A stretch of DNA of 64,000 nucleotides from Perognathus longimembris pacificus (taxonomy: Eukaryota > Chordata > Mammalia > Rodentia > Heteromyidae), in NCBI RefSeq assembly GCF_023159225.1, contig NC_063177.1, positions 16,020,673 to 16,084,672 on the forward strand. The letters run 5' to 3'. The notes beneath the pieces are model-generated. The model saw only the letters and a list, made by a program, of their open reading frames with translations. It was not told the origin of the DNA and searched no databases. Position numbers and translations under genes: made by a program. Position 1 is the first letter of the stretch. Each line of letters begins with the position of its first letter. Below are positions 42,424-55,157 of this stretch, piece by piece.

Positions 42424-43798
42424 TGCATTGGAGATGTGGGTCAGAGGTAGACGGCTTGACTAGCATGCATTCAGCCCTGGGTCCAATGCCAGCCCTAGGA
42501 AAAATCCCCCAAGGTCTGGCCTTCTCCAGCACAACCACTGCGGGCCAGTGATCTAGAGAAGACAGGCAAACTGACCATACTTTCACAGTATGTTTGATCT
42601 TCATTTAGCAAGTGCTTTCATATGTTACAACAATAGTGTTGTATTTACACTGCTTGCTTGTTGAAAAGGTCCTCAGGCAGAGAATCAACCTTTTTGCCTA
42701 CTTGTAGGGATTTTCAGAGAACAGTGTGTGTGGCTGGAAACTCAAATTGGGTCTGAGTCCTTATGTGCTCCAGGTTTAAGCTTGTTGTGGAAGTTCTGCA
42801 GGTGTTAGGGTAATGATCCTAGAATTAAAAAAGAAATATGACAAGGGTGATGTCCACAATCTGAAAAGCTAGAGCTATGAGTGCCTTGTCACTTTTGGAT
42901 GTCATTTCCTTCTTTGAGAAGAACAGTTTATTTCTCCAACTGTCTCTTGAGATACACTGAGAACATTATAGAGATTGTTTGCATTCTGCATGGATTTCTA
43001 GTCATGGGATGTGTGTGGTGGCATATTCCTCTGAAATAGGGAAAGAAATCATTTAAACAAATAGGTTACTGACTCACGTGTCACTGTGTTGAATGACAGC
43101 CTTCTTAAGTGTCTGAGGTCAGCTTCATGTTGGTCTTGGTGGATTGGTATGAAATTAAATCTTGGTGGAATTTTCTTAAATTTGATTCTGACCCCTGGCA
43201 TTGGCTTCTGATGTCTTGATAGCTAAAATGGGAACAGAGGCCTAGCTTGTTTACCAGGGTGAACTGAAGCTGCTTTTGTTCTTTGGGATCTGCTTTGGTT
43301 TCATCAGTTTGGTTCCTTCACCCCACATCCTTGCCCAGCAGTTCCCACAGTAAGCATTGCTGCCTGCCCTGGCATGTCTGGTTGCTCTGTGGAGGAGTTT
43401 GAGCTAATCTTAAGGGTTCATATTGATGGCTTTAGTATATACAAGCATAAAACCTCTCTTTTTTATGGAAATCAAAGCTTATCACGTGAGTATACCATCT
43501 TCAAGCCTGTGAAAAAAACAACAAAGATGCCAGGTGTGGAAGAAATGCAAAAGCCTGTGGAATGCCTGAGGTCTTTTAAGAAAGGGAATTGAGTGGTTGT
43601 TGGAGCCTCTTACTTGGCCAGCAGCACTTCCTTCTGCCGCCACAGGGGGGCACCCTTAGCCCTCTTATCAAACGCCTTAACTTCACTGTGGGAATGGATA
43701 AAAAATTGTGTCCATGGAATTTTCTTGAAATACTCAGTTGCTACCCAGATAAGTATTTTTATGTAAACAAATACATTTTTACATTAAAATTTTTGAAA

Positions 43799-43804
43799 AA
43801 TAAA
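43799..43804 (+). terminator. Candidate poly(A) signal (distal)
   Basis: AATAAA in an AT-rich context, 2.8 kb after the METTL16 stop. ATTAAA lies 17 bases upstream. Confidence 0.45.
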
Positions 43805-44400
43805 AGTAGAAAAAACTCTACCTATGGTCTTCTTATCTGACATAAGCCCTGTTAAACTTTTTTAAAGAATAGTTTCTGTTGAGTATTTTTTCCTTCTTTT
43901 TTTTTCTACCTGTGTTTCTACTTTAGAATACACTCAGGTTGGGCCAGTGTTTTAGACCAAGTTTCTCTTGGTATCTAGTTAATGGGGATATTGGAGGGGA
44001 TGACATTTACTGACTTTAAAACAATAACTTTTCTAAAGCTTTCTGTTCCAGGACAGGTAGTAGAGACAGCTTTGAAGTAAGAGTTTTTGGAGTCCTTTTG
44101 TTCTTGCTTTGAGTCTATCTAGTTGGCAGATGAGCACGCCTGTAATAGGGTAGGGGAGCCCTAGGGGTTTTGGTGGTGCTAGACATTGAACCCAAGCCCT
44201 CAGAACATGCTGGGTGAGCATCTCCCATTGAAACACATGCTCAGCCTGGGTCTGTGTTGTTTCTATGAAAAGTCAGCAAGTGCTGTACTGTATACACACC
44301 ATGTAGATGCTGTGAGCTGGGCCTTGTTACAGTGCATGTGTCTGGGATATGGGTGCCAAGGGGAAATTCCATCTCTTTTTTTTGTTGGTTGGTTTGTATT

Positions 44401-44631
44401 TTTCCCATTCCTAGGGCTTGAACTCAGGGCCTGCATGCTATCACTGGACTTTTTTTGCTCAAGAGGATTTCTCTACCACTTGAGCCACAGCTCCACTTCT
44501 GTCTTTTTGGTGGTTAATTGGGGGTAAGAGTCTCACAGCCTTTCCTGCCCAGCCTGGCTTTGAACTGTGATCCTCAGATCTCAGCCACTTGAGTAGCTAG
44601 GATTATTGGCATGAGCCACTGGCAGCTGCAC
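44401..44631 (-). repeat. B1-Geo composite SINE
   Basis: Reverse full-length copy in the intergenic region. Confidence 0.8.
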
Positions 44632-44639
44632 TTTGTGGC

Positions 44640-46840
44640 ACGGTCTCAGGGTTTGTGGTGGCCACCCCACTGGACAGCGAAAGTCCAGTTTGAGAAGGTT
44701 GAATCAGAGCCCTCTGGAAGAAAAGATGCGTCCAAGGTGCCACCCCGGGAAGCGCTGGAGGAAAAGGATGTGACCACATTGCTTTAGGGAGGGTGGACTG
44801 CTGGGTAGCAGTAGCCACAGTAAAACCTTATCCTAGTCACCAGTACAATGGATTGGCATTTGCCTCCCAGAGCAGGGCGTGAGTGGTTTTGTGCTTCCTA
44901 ATTATCCCAAATGCATCCCCTGTGTGAGTGCCAGCGCAGCACTGAGCAGCCTGCGTGGGGCGCCTGCCAGCCACAGAGCCTCACGCAGCTCCTGCTCTGC
45001 TCTGGAAAGACATTCAGATCCTTTGCTGTGACTCACCCAAATGACTAAAACAGCAGTTTATTTCTTTAATTGCTAGTTGGGACAGCTAATGCTGCCTTTT
45101 GGAGGCTGTGCTTTTACTCTGGGAAACGATGTTGTGACTGAGAAAAGACCTTGTATGTGCCTCCAAATGCCCTTTGCAGTGCAGCCTCTCTGCCTGTCTG
45201 TCCAGGCAGGAACATGGGGGCCTGTGGGCTCTTCCTAGAGAGGAGAAAGACCCTAAGTGCTCCCAGCGAGAAGTGAAGACATGGGGCAGAAAGGACTTGG
45301 GTTCTTTGAGCAAATACATATGAATCCAAAGTACATTTCTGGAAGTGGAGGCATGGCTCAAGTGGTAGAGCACCAGCTTGGAGTGAGAAAGCCAAGCACA
45401 AAAGCATGAGGACCTGAGTTCAAGCCCCAGTGCCTGCATGCATGAGGGCGCATGCGCGTGTTCACACACATGCACATACACATTTCCCAGTTCCCTAGCA
45501 GAGCAAAACACAGGAGAGTGCCATTTGTATAGAGCGCGCCAGTCTGTGTAAGCCCTGGTTTCTTTGGGGGAAGCTGAAGGCCGCTCCACAGTGAGAGCAG
45601 GACTTCAACAGCTGGAGCGCAGAAACAGCTGCCTCTGCCACTTGTCTCCTTACTCTGCCTGGAGCTTGCAATTTCAAGTCGGCAATTCTACCAGCAGACT
45701 CAAATGAAAAGGCTAGATGTTGAGACTCTGGCCGTCCCTGTGGACAAACGACTTCCCTGTCAGGGTGGGAAAGCTGGGAACTTGTCCATTTGGTGTCCCT
45801 GTGAGGTGCCCTTGTGTGACAGCTGAAGGAAACGGTAGCTCAGAAAGCTTAGGTGAACTGCCCTGAGGTTATTCAAAGTGAAGTCATAGAAATAGGACTT
45901 GATATGAACTCAGGTCTGAGAAGCCAAGACTGTGATCTTGTGCCAAATCTCAAAATACCATACCACAGTAAGATAGACATGTACTTCTAGTCAGATTCGA
46001 CCCACCTTAGGAAGGAGATGGCAGTTCTGTGACCCAGGGAAGAGAGAAAAGGCACAGTGCCCATCTTTACAGGTTAGCACTTTTACAGTCATATTTTTCC
46101 AGCCTTTGATCAATAGTGAGACTTAGTGAAATTACTTAATTGGTTCTTAATTTATGCCACCAAATCTTTGTACAATCTTGTATTTGGCAGTTGGGCAGAT
46201 AATTAAGTAGTTAATGAAACCACAAAATACAATGTGTAGTGAAAGCACATGTTGGAGCAGAATCAATGTGAAATAACTGATAATTAGGTAATGACTCTTT
46301 GACAATACATAATTGTATAATAGTGGAGGGAGGTTTAATTCTTTATGAAAAAAGGCACTGCCACATATTTCACTTAACCGGTGTTCGCGAACTTGTCATA
46401 GAAGGCAGCATTGCTGCGAAGTCAGCTGGTCCTCTCCAGGTCGGCGTGGGCCTGGTTTACATCTGGGGGTGCAGAGGCTGCCTGCCATCTGGTAGGCCTT
46501 CTCGGGAGTCTGGCCCAGAATCTAGAAGGAGAGCCAGGAATTCCCAGCTGGGGGACGTGGCTGACTGCAGCAGCCAGTCAACCTCCAGGGAGCCGGCAGC
46601 TTGTGTAGCTGCTTTTCCAGAAGAGCAAACTTCCCCCAGAGCTCTGCTGAACAACCCCCCGCTCCCCACCCTGGGGTGGGGGCTGTAGGTGAGTCTGGGG
46701 CCTGGGCCTGTGGATTTGCTGTTCATGGACTTGGTGTCTCTTGCTGGCAAGGGTGAGCACGGTGGTCTGACTTCATTTAGAACAGACATCACTGGATTCC
46801 TGCCTTCAGCTCCAACTGCGGCTATGCTATGGAACTTTTT
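44640..46840. other. Intergenic stretch
   Basis: A Geo-only fragment (+) lies at about 45340-45430 and a MIR remnant (-) at about 45815-45950 ('aaggaaacggtagctcagaa'). I see no convincing gene. Confidence 0.5.
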
Positions 46841-46848
46841 TTTTTTTC

Positions 46849-47077
46849 CTGGTCCTGGAGCTTGAACATAGGGCCTGGATGCTGTCCCTGAGTCCCTTTG
46901 TGTTCAAGGCTTGCCCTCTGTCACTTGAGCCACAGCACCCCTTTCTGGCTTTTTCTGAGTAGTTTATTGAAGAGAAGAGTCCATGGACTTTTCTGCCTGG
47001 GCTGGCTTTGAACTGTGGTCCTTAGATCTCAGCTTCCTGAGTAGCTAGGATTACAGACGTGAGCCACAGGCACCTAG
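46849..47077 (-). repeat. B1-Geo composite SINE
   Basis: Reverse full-length copy. Confidence 0.8.
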
Positions 47078-47770
47078 TTTGCTTATGGGGCCTTATAGAC
47101 CAGATTCTGGCCAAGGTTTCAGACTGGCACAGATAGACTTGACTTGTTCATTCACAAAGGAAAGTCGCTCTTATGCCAAGAGCCAAGCAAGAAGGCACAG
47201 TGCCTGTGCCCTGACTCAAAGGGAGTGGCTTTTATTTAGCTCCTGCTGGTTACTGCCATGTGAGAAAGTATCTCACATGTGGCTGGATCTTCTGATTGTG
47301 TTGAGAGAAGCCAAAAATCCAGATTTATGATATGAGTACCTAATCATAAATCCTGGCAGTTAATCAGTATTTCATTTCTGGGGAGGGGGAGCCCTGCATG
47401 GTAAACCATCATGTTCTGTCTTCTTCTATGACTGGCTGGTAGAGCCAGTGTTTACTGCCTTCACCTTTCCCAACTCTTTCACTTCCCCCTGAGGTCTGCC
47501 TGCCCTCCTTTTAAAGGGCTTTTCTGTCCATAGGTCTTGTTTGCACTTTTCTTCCATTTCTGGATGATGTCATCTGCTCTTATGACTTCAGCTACTACCT
47601 TACAACATCCAAACATTAATCGTGTCTAAATCCAGTCCTGTCCTGAATGTCCACCATCTGCATACTTGGAGACTAGTGGACAGCTCCCCCAGACCATGGA
47701 CATGTCTTAACTAATGTCTGTGTCTCCATTCCCATCCAGGTGCTGTCCAGATTAGAAATCTCTGCTCTTG
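47078..47770. other. Intergenic, no recognised feature
   Basis: Nothing identified on either strand. Confidence 0.45.
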
Positions 47771-48000
47771 CCAAGCGCCGGTGGCTCCCGCCTATAATTG
47801 TAGCTACTCAGAAAGCCGAGATCTGAAGATCACAGTTCAATGCCAGCCCTGGCAGGAGAATCTGTGAGACTCTTATCTCCAATTAACTTCTCCCAAAAGC
47901 CAGAAATGGAGCTGTGGCTCAAGTAGAGGAGTGCTGACCTTGAGAAAAAATGGCTCAGGGACAGTGCCCAGTGTTCAACCTCAGGACCTGTACAAAAATA
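47771..48000 (+). repeat. B1-Geo composite SINE
   Basis: Sense full-length copy: 'agcgccggtggctcccgcct' start and the Geo half. Confidence 0.82.
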
Positions 48001-48385
48001 AAAGAAAAATCCCTACTCTTCCCTTTTACTAAAGAAGACCTCTCTCTCCTATTCCTGTCAGCCTCCTCCTGAGAAGCCCATCAACCCCAGCCCCACTGAC
48101 ATGGCCTTCCTGAATGTTCCTCAAGGCCACCTGGGCTACAAAAACAGCCTTGATGATTTCTGAAGAGTTTCAGAGGAAGGCAGCAGAAAGAGCAGATCTC
48201 CAAATCTTGGGGGCAAGACTAGATGAGGAAACCTGCCTTGAATCCTTGAGAAGAAAGAGTAAGATGGAAAATAGGGCCAGATACAAGTGGAGTGAGATCA
48301 AACACCATGAAACCCCTATGGGAAAGGTCCTTCCTGATGATGCCAGGCCCATCTTTCCCCCTGCAGTGTACTCAAATTATTTTCC

Positions 48386-48595
48386 TTTTTTTTTTTTTAT
48401 TTTAATTGCCAGTCCTGGGCCTTGAACTCAGAGCTTGAGCACAGTTCCTGGCTTCTTTTTGCTCAAGGTTAGCACTCTACCACTTGAGCCACAACGCCAC
48501 TCCTGGCCATTTTCTATATATGTGGTGCTGGGGAATCGAACCCAGGGCTTCACATATATGAGGCAAGCACTACCACAAGGCCATATTCCCAGCCC
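48386..48595 (-). repeat. IDL-Geo SINE
   Basis: Reverse dimer. TATTTTCC-like flanks on both sides suggest a short target duplication. Confidence 0.87.
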
Positions 48596-48599
48596 TGTA

Positions 48600-49140
48600 T
48601 TTTCCATTTTTATCTTTTTATATGCATATATACTATAAACAAATGTGGGTCATATTGCATATTCTTTTATAACCTTTTTCCATTAGCAGTATATTATGAT
48701 GACTTTTATTCTGACTAGAACACTTGTGAAAATAAACATTGCTAACAAACACACTGCTGAGAGTCAACCAGTGTTGCTGTTGAGGTATATTAGCAGCGCT
48801 GTTTCCTTCCACATAGTTGAGACTCGATTTTCTAAATGGTTCTTATTGTGCATAACACTTCAGTGAATATCATTGTATAAGAAACTATGCATTTGTTTTA
48901 GGATAAATTTACATGTGTTCCTAAGGCAGAAGACATGCCTCTTACAGAAGCGGTTTTCTATACTTCGGCAGTTTGTTCACTAAAAAGGCTATGATCATTT
49001 GCATTTCCATGAGTACGTTTTTGCCACATTTGGAGAGCACTAGGAGGTTGCATTTTGAAATTTCTTTATCTTTGATGGGCCACAGATTATTCCATTGTTG
49101 GATTTTCTGATCTATAAACTCATGCATTCCCATGTCTATG
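48600..49140 (-). repeat. Old L1 3' region
   Basis: 'tgttttaggataaatttaca' and 'atgatcatttgcatttccat' resemble reverse L1ME/L1M 3' sequence. Confidence 0.4.
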
Positions 49141-49214
49141 CCTCTGTATATACATATATTTGTTTCTCATGTTCTAGATTTATGTTCTGGGTGGGTTTTG
49201 TTTTTTTTAAACAA

Positions 49215-49436
49215 TTTTTGGGCTTGAACTCAGGGCCTGGGCACTGTCCCTGAGCTCTTTTGCTTAGGCAAGGGCTCTGGCACTACTTTGAGCCACAGCA
49301 CCACTTCTGGTTTTCTGGTGATTAATTGGAGATGTGTCTTAATGGACTTTCCTGCTCAGGCTTGGCTGTGAACTGCGACCTCTGATCTCAGCCTTCTGAG
49401 TAGTTAGGATTACAGGTGTGAGCACCAGTGACCAGC
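49215..49436 (-). repeat. B1-Geo composite SINE
   Basis: Reverse full-length copy. Confidence 0.8.
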
Positions 49437-49543
49437 TTGTGAGTTCATCTTTTTAAACCAAAGGTTCTTTTTCCTGTTCTGTAAATTACAAAGACACATC
49501 TTGCCAAGGCTTCCTTCTGTTTTGTCATTTACCTTTTCCTCTG

Positions 49544-49544
<1 letters not shown>

Positions 49545-49582
<38 letters not shown>

Positions 49583-49806
49583 CATTCCCACGCTCTTGTT
49601 ACATGTACTGGGGCTGGAACTCAGGGTCTTGCACTTTTGCTTAGTTTTCAAAGCTAGAGTTCTATCACATAAGCCACAGTTCCCCTTCCAGGTTTTAGCT
49701 GGTTTGTTGGAGAGACTTTGCTGCCCAGCCTGGCTTGGGACCACAATTCTTAGAACTCAGCCTCCCAAGTAGCTAGGATTACACGTGTGAGTCACTGGTA
49801 CTCAGC
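49545..49806 (-). repeat. (TG)n microsatellite plus B1-Geo SINE
   Basis: TG repeats at 49545-49580 precede a diverged reverse B1-Geo (about 49605-49806). Confidence 0.7.
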
Positions 49807-49810
49807 ACCT

Positions 49811-51400
49811 CTTCTAAATGATTACTTTTGTTTTCTTTTTATAGTTAGGAGATTCTAGAGGAAATCAGACCAATCCCACTATGACATTTTTTCTGTTAGC
49901 TCTCATTGGTACAAAGTTCCTTGGTGGAAAATGGCTATTTTATGATGGCTTCTGGGGGAGTTGTTACATGGGCACTTGACTGTAGGTGTGTGGTGTGTGG
50001 GCTAGGCCTATAACTACTCAACCATAGAGCGACTTCAGAAAGACAGCTGGTCGCTCATTAACAGGGACAGTGACTGGTTCTGTATAGGCTGTACCTATAT
50101 AGGTGTACCAGGTCGGTAGCCTGGAAGTATGAGGAGAAATGCGGGCTGGCATGTGACGCCCTTAGGTTGGGTTCTGAATGGTGTCTCCACTCCACTGTCC
50201 AGGAGAGAGGCTGGGGCTCCTATTCGTTACCAGTGGTGTGGTGCAGCCAAGCCCTGGCTCTGGGATTTGCTGTGGGCTGGCCAGCCTGTTTCAGTCACTG
50301 CCTGGGCCTTACCAGCTCTTGTGAGTATTTCATAGCACTGCTCCTTCATCTCATGAGTTTGGAAGACTTGGAGCTACAGCCTGGCTTTGGAGTGTGAGTT
50401 TGGGCTGCCAGAACAGTAGACTTTGGTCCTCTTTGTGGGGCTCAGCTTGCATCTCCTGGAGTCCTGTGCCCTGGGAGCGGCCTTCTCTATCTCAGATGAC
50501 TCCACCCCTGCGTCTTCCAGCTGGCTGTCGACTCATACTGCACACTCCACCCTCCACCTCTCTTTACTCCTCCCTTTGCCCATTCCATCCCTTGACTTGG
50601 ATCCATTTCTCTCAGAAAGCCACCTCTTTTTTTCCTTCCAGGAGTTTCTAAAATCCTCATCCTGTCCTTATACCTTCCCACCAGATCAGCTTCTTCTACC
50701 CAGTCGCTGACCCAGCTCTAGCATCCCTGCTGTGGTTTCTCAGAGAAGCCCAGCATGTGGCTCCTCCTTCTGAACTGCATTTCTTTCCTCCTTACTCAGA
50801 GTCCACACCCAGAGTGATGCCAGGATAAGTCTGCCCCTTTCCCTCGTCACCCTCCCAGGCTAGATGAAGAATGGCCACCTTTCCAGGCAATGCCCCCACC
50901 CCATCCCCAAGGTCATGGAGCTCCTGGACCCAAGTCTGATTCTCACTCTTGGACTCAGCTCGTTTGTGGAGCTGCTGTCTGCAAAGTTTAATAATTATGT
51001 CTTTAATGAGGAAGGAAGGAGTTCACTCCTGTTCTTCACCCACTTCTGAGGCGTGCAGGGCCTCTTAATTCCACAGTGACCAGCCTCTTCTCTACTGGAC
51101 ACCTTGGTGACTGTCATTAGACACCTTCTCTTGGGAGGTCCTGCCAGATGACCCCAACCCTTCCAGCTGTGGTGTGAGGCAACAAAAAGGGAAACTTACC
51201 TGAGCAAGAAGGTGGAACCAGACTACTTGTGCCATGGGTTCTAGAGTGGGGGAGGGGAAAGGGAGATGAGACTCCTGTGAAGGAGTCCACTCATGACCAG
51301 TGGGTGCCTGCTGTTACTCTAAATCTTGTTCATTCTGACAGACTTGGCAGAAATGGGTTCATTTGACTAATCCAGCTTGTAAGCCTACCTTGTTTTTGTT
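49811..51400. other. Intergenic, no recognised feature
   Basis: I find no repeat family or plausible gene. Short open readings lack start context and coding bias. Confidence 0.45.
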
Positions 51401-51404
51401 TTTT

Positions 51405-51620
51405 TGTCCCAGCACTGGAGCTTGAATTTGGGTCCTTTAGCTTATTTTGCTCAAGGCTGATTCACAACCACTTGAGCCATAGTTCCATTTTCAGCTTTTT
51501 GCTGGTTAGTTGGAGAGAAGAGTCTCAAGACATTTCTGCCTGGCTCGCTTTGAATTGAGATCCTCAGATCTCAGTCTCCTGAGTAGCTAGAATTATAGGT
51601 GTGAACTAGCAGCACCTAGC
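51405..51620 (-). repeat. B1-Geo composite SINE
   Basis: Reverse copy. Confidence 0.78.
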
Positions 51621-52285
51621 TTAAGCCCACTTAATTTTAAGAGCAAAATGATCTGGGAACCTGACCATCTGATATGAATATTTCAGAGTCTTGGTGTATG
51701 TTGTTGGATCATCAAGCCCAGTGGCAGAACTTGAAACTTCTTCAGTGTAACTGTGGTGAAAAGCTCCCTTAAACCATTAGCAAAATAAGCTAGACTCAAA
51801 GGGTGGGGGGCAAAGTACCCTGTGGGATCTAGTATGAGAGTGTGTACTTTCAGTTTCTCATTGCTTGGAAGAAGTCCATAAAGCCTTGGAATTCTCCACA
51901 CACAACCTGGCCTGGTTTGGGGGCTGGTGGGTGGAAGACAGTCTCCATAAGGAATTGTTTCTAGCTCAGCATATTAAAAACTGGGGGATGTAATGAGATT
52001 TGAACAGGGCAGCGTCGGGTACCAAGACGAGAGTAAGACTGAAAAGAGGATCAGCATCTTCTCCGGAAGTGCACAGTGATGGGTGTCCTCTTCTGCCCCC
52101 AAGGTCCTAAAAGTTAGAAGCCATCAAGAAACTTTAGGACCAACTTTGGATCACTCTCCAAGCCTGCTAAGCTTTCTGCTGAACAGTGACACATTTGCCA
52201 GAGTCTCCCCTGACTCCACCCCTTTGGAACAGGAAACTGGCTTGAAATGTCAAAACACCCCTCCATTCTGCTCCACTTTGGGGGT
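51621..52285. other. Intergenic, no recognised feature
   Basis: Nothing identified. Confidence 0.45.
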
Positions 52286-52289
52286 GCGG

Positions 52290-52516
52290 GGGCGTCCATC
52301 ATGGGGCTTGAACAGCCTGGGCGCTGTCCCTGAGCTCTTCTGTTCAAGGCTAGCACTCTACCACTTGAGCCACAGTGCCACTTCTGGTTTTCTGGTAGTT
52401 AACTAGAGATGAGAGTCTGATGGACTTTCCTGCCCAGGCTGGCTTTGAACTGTGATCCTCAGATCTCAGCCTCTTGAGTAGCTAGGATTGCAGGTGTGAG
52501 CCACCCGTGCCGGCCT
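52290..52516 (-). repeat. B1-Geo composite SINE
   Basis: Reverse full-length copy. Confidence 0.8.
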
Positions 52517-52529
52517 CCTCTCCACTTTT

Positions 52530-53150
52530 ATGGTCCCTCCTTACAGGGGTCTCCACCTTCACTATCCATTCCCCAGCTGGAGGAAGCCATAGTTGATAAG
52601 AAATGCTGTTGAGTAATTTTCAGGTTCCTATAAGCAACAGGCCCAGCAAAAAGCCACTTTTCTAAACTCTAGCTTTTGCCTAATTCCCCCTGGCTGCTGT
52701 CACTGATATGACCCAAATAAACAGATGATCATGTGAAGCCAGTAAGGCTGTTTGTTTTAAATAGCAAGCATATCCACTAAGCTCTGGGCCAGATGGGTTA
52801 TTGGAAGAGGCCAGCATTCAACTCTGTGTTCACCTCCAGTTTCATCCCAACCAGACTAAAGTACCTTCCAAATACTGCTCAGAGAGGTGCCTTCTTAATG
52901 ATACAGAGCTGGTCCCTGCTGAGACAAGTCCAACAAAACTGGACTTTGGCCTCTAGAAAGGACTAGGTGTCTGTGAGTGCCATGATTACCTGTGGACAGG
53001 CTAGGTGCAGCTCCTGGGCTAACTTGGTCAATATCATCTCACATCACTTTAGAGTAGGAGACTCCCCTCCCCTGCTTCGCACCTTCAGTTTTTGGCAGTA
53101 CTGGGGCTCCTGCACTTACTAGGAAGATGCTCACTGTTGAGTCCCAGAAT
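52530..53150. other. Intergenic, no recognised feature
   Basis: Nothing identified. A diverged reverse ID monomer follows at about 53160-53240. Confidence 0.45.
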
Positions 53151-53298
53151 AATTATTATTGGGTGGTATTGGAGTTTGGACTGAGAGCCTTGTGCTTTGC
53201 CAGGCAAGTGCCCTACCACTTAAGCCACATCTTCAGCTCCAGTATCCCTTTTCTCTAGTTGTACAGAGTGGGTCAGGCCCAACCACACCTAGCAAACA

Positions 53299-53936
53299 TC
53301 ACATTGTGAAGAAGGCGATGTTAGGGCCAGCACAGATCGTGCCTTCCTCAATCATCATCAAAGTCAGTGTCACCAGATATTCATGTATGATGGTCTCTTC
53401 ATGCTCTACAGATGCTGGGGCACTAAATATGCCAAGATCCAAGGCTCTGTTTGGGCAGAGGGGAGGGCGTTTGATTTCTATGATCTCTGAAGGTTTTCTT
53501 TCTCACTGTGATGGTCATAAACGAGCATGAAGGAGTAAAAGACTAAAGCCACCAAGCACTAATTTATACTAGCTCTCTATGCTCCTGGCCCTTTTTCAGC
53601 TGGTCCCGGAAATAGGCGCATACACCTCTGAGGACACTGTGTGGATGGGATGGCAGCATGTTGAAGCCCAGGCCCCAGCTAGGATCGCGACTCCACTGGC
53701 ACAGTCCCACTCTCCTTGACTGGTTAGCCAAGACACTTGGAGCCATAAATAAGGTTATGTCCTATGCCTAGCATTTGGACAGCAGAACTGGATATATTCC
53801 AGGGTGCCCCAAATATCCCTTCAGCCAGCTGGAGCCTGTCACTACCAATTGTACCAATGAGAATGGTGTGACCTCCATCAAAGAAGCCAAACAGGGTTGA
53901 GTTTTCAGCTAAAGGAAACCTCTGTTGCACAATCAT
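53299..53936 (-). pseudogene. Unidentified broken coding-like stretch
   Basis: On the - strand three consecutive open readings in three frames look protein-like: 53936-53724 (70 codons from an ATG, containing FGFFDGG), 53746-53564 (60 codons, ending in a YFRDQLKKGQEH-like segment) and 53502-53302 (67 codons, ending at TGA 53299-53301). Chained with two frameshifts they would resemble a decayed gene of about 200 codons. I do not recognise the family. No A-tail or target duplication is visible, so a processed copy is not shown. Chance open readings remain possible. Confidence 0.3.
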
Positions 53937-54049
53937 AGTATGTTAAGCCTAAGCCTCCCCCCTCCCTACCCCCGTCAGCTTTTTTTTCTAGTTGGAGGTC
54001 CCGCCTCTGAACTTGCTTCAAAGGGGGATAAATGTTCTCCCTCCTGTGG

Positions 54050-54160
54050 CGGGGATCTTAGACAAGTCCCTTCCTGTCTCGGGGCTTCAGTTTCTTTATC
54101 TGTAAAGTGAGAGGATTTAGACAGGCTGGCCTCGGGGTCTAACTTTCTGATTGTACCCCA
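54050..54160 (+). repeat. MIR-family remnant
   Basis: 'gacaagtcccttcctgtctc' and 'gtttctttatctgtaaagtg' match the MIR core. Confidence 0.65.
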
Positions 54161-54883
54161 GGAGCCTCTAAGCACTGGAGCCAGGTAGAGAAGGGCGGGC
54201 GCGCCTGGCCTCCGGGAGACCGAAGTTCAAGCTAGTCGCTGCAACCCCGCCCCGCGCCCAGCCCGCGGCCTCGGCGGCCCAGTGGCCTGGAGGACCGGGC
54301 TTCCGCACTCCACGTCGTTGTTACCAATCTGGACCACACACCCCCCCAAGCTGCGTTTTAGTTGCTTCTCCCTGACGGCCGCCTGCCTCCTTGGCCCATA
54401 GCAAAAGGTGGCCTCTGGGGTGGCACTGTAGGAGTCTCCACCCTTACCAGACACGCACGGACAAAGACAAAAATTTAGAGGAAGAGACTTGGTTTTAAAT
54501 AGGAGGGTGGTGAAAAGTAGAGGCTGGACCTGGTCACTACTGTAGATTCCCTTTAGGATGTATCAGCCTGTGTTCACCTATGGCCCCATCCGAACCCTCG
54601 TATGTGACCCTCCAGACACTGGCCCTTTAAACCGAAGGCTGGCGGTGCGGGGTGTCCATGTGGAGCTGCTCCATGCCGTGTTGTCCTGCCCGCCCATTGG
54701 CCCGCGGCCCGATTACGTAGCCTAATAGGATGCGAACGCACTGCGGGGGGAGGAACGGAGAGAAAACAAGGAGCCGGATCAGCCCTCCGCTCCGCGGGTT
54801 CTTCCGCGGCCAGCTGTCGTCAGCTCCGCCCAGGGGCGGATCCCGGGGGAATTGCGACAGCCGGGAAGTTGCGGGATTTAGGA

Positions 54884-54889
54884 CACGTG
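54884..54889. promoter_or_regulatory. CACGTG E-box 1
   Basis: Canonical MYC/MAX/MNT site in the MNT promoter island. Confidence 0.6.
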
Positions 54890-55132
54890 TGGGTGTGGGA
54901 GGGGAGCGGAGACCTAGGCGTCCAGTCATAAATTTCCTTAGCCTGGCATATCCTTAGTTCAGCTAACCTGTCTTGGATTCTCCACTCTTCCTTCTTTCCA
55001 ACCGGGAGAGACTCGACGTGAATAACCCGAGCACCTACCCTTATGCTCAACTTGTGGCTTACCACCGGGGCGGGGCGGGAAAGCGGAAAAACAGCGCACA
55101 AACCTGATTCCACCTCCCTCCCCCACCCAGGC

Positions 55133-55138
55133 CACGTG
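55133..55138. promoter_or_regulatory. CACGTG E-box 2, joined to a (CG)n tract
   Basis: The E-box runs directly into alternating CG, 0.2 kb upstream of the inferred start site. Confidence 0.6.
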
Positions 55139-55157
55139 CGCGCGCGCGCGCGCGCGC
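55138..55157. repeat. (GC)10 alternating tract
   Basis: Twenty bases of strictly alternating G and C. With the E-box, purine-pyrimidine alternation spans 55133-55157. Confidence 0.95.

Larger units (their letters stand above)
40985..43820 (+). other. METTL16: METTL16 3' UTR (extent estimated)
   Basis: The region after the stop has no other gene. The end is a guess from AATAAA signals at 42418-42423 and 43799-43804; a GT-rich patch follows the latter near 43905. It includes ID-like monomers at about 41012-41083, 41873-41945 and 42428-42495. Confidence 0.5.

Noticed and set aside
43374..43592. 72-codon open reading in the METTL16 3' UTR
   Set aside because: No recognisable family and within expected chance length; downstream of a complete gene in its 3' UTR.
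46299..46688. 129-codon + strand open reading in the intergenic region
   Set aside because: Composition changes midway, no domain and an overlapping - strand reading of similar length; treated as chance.
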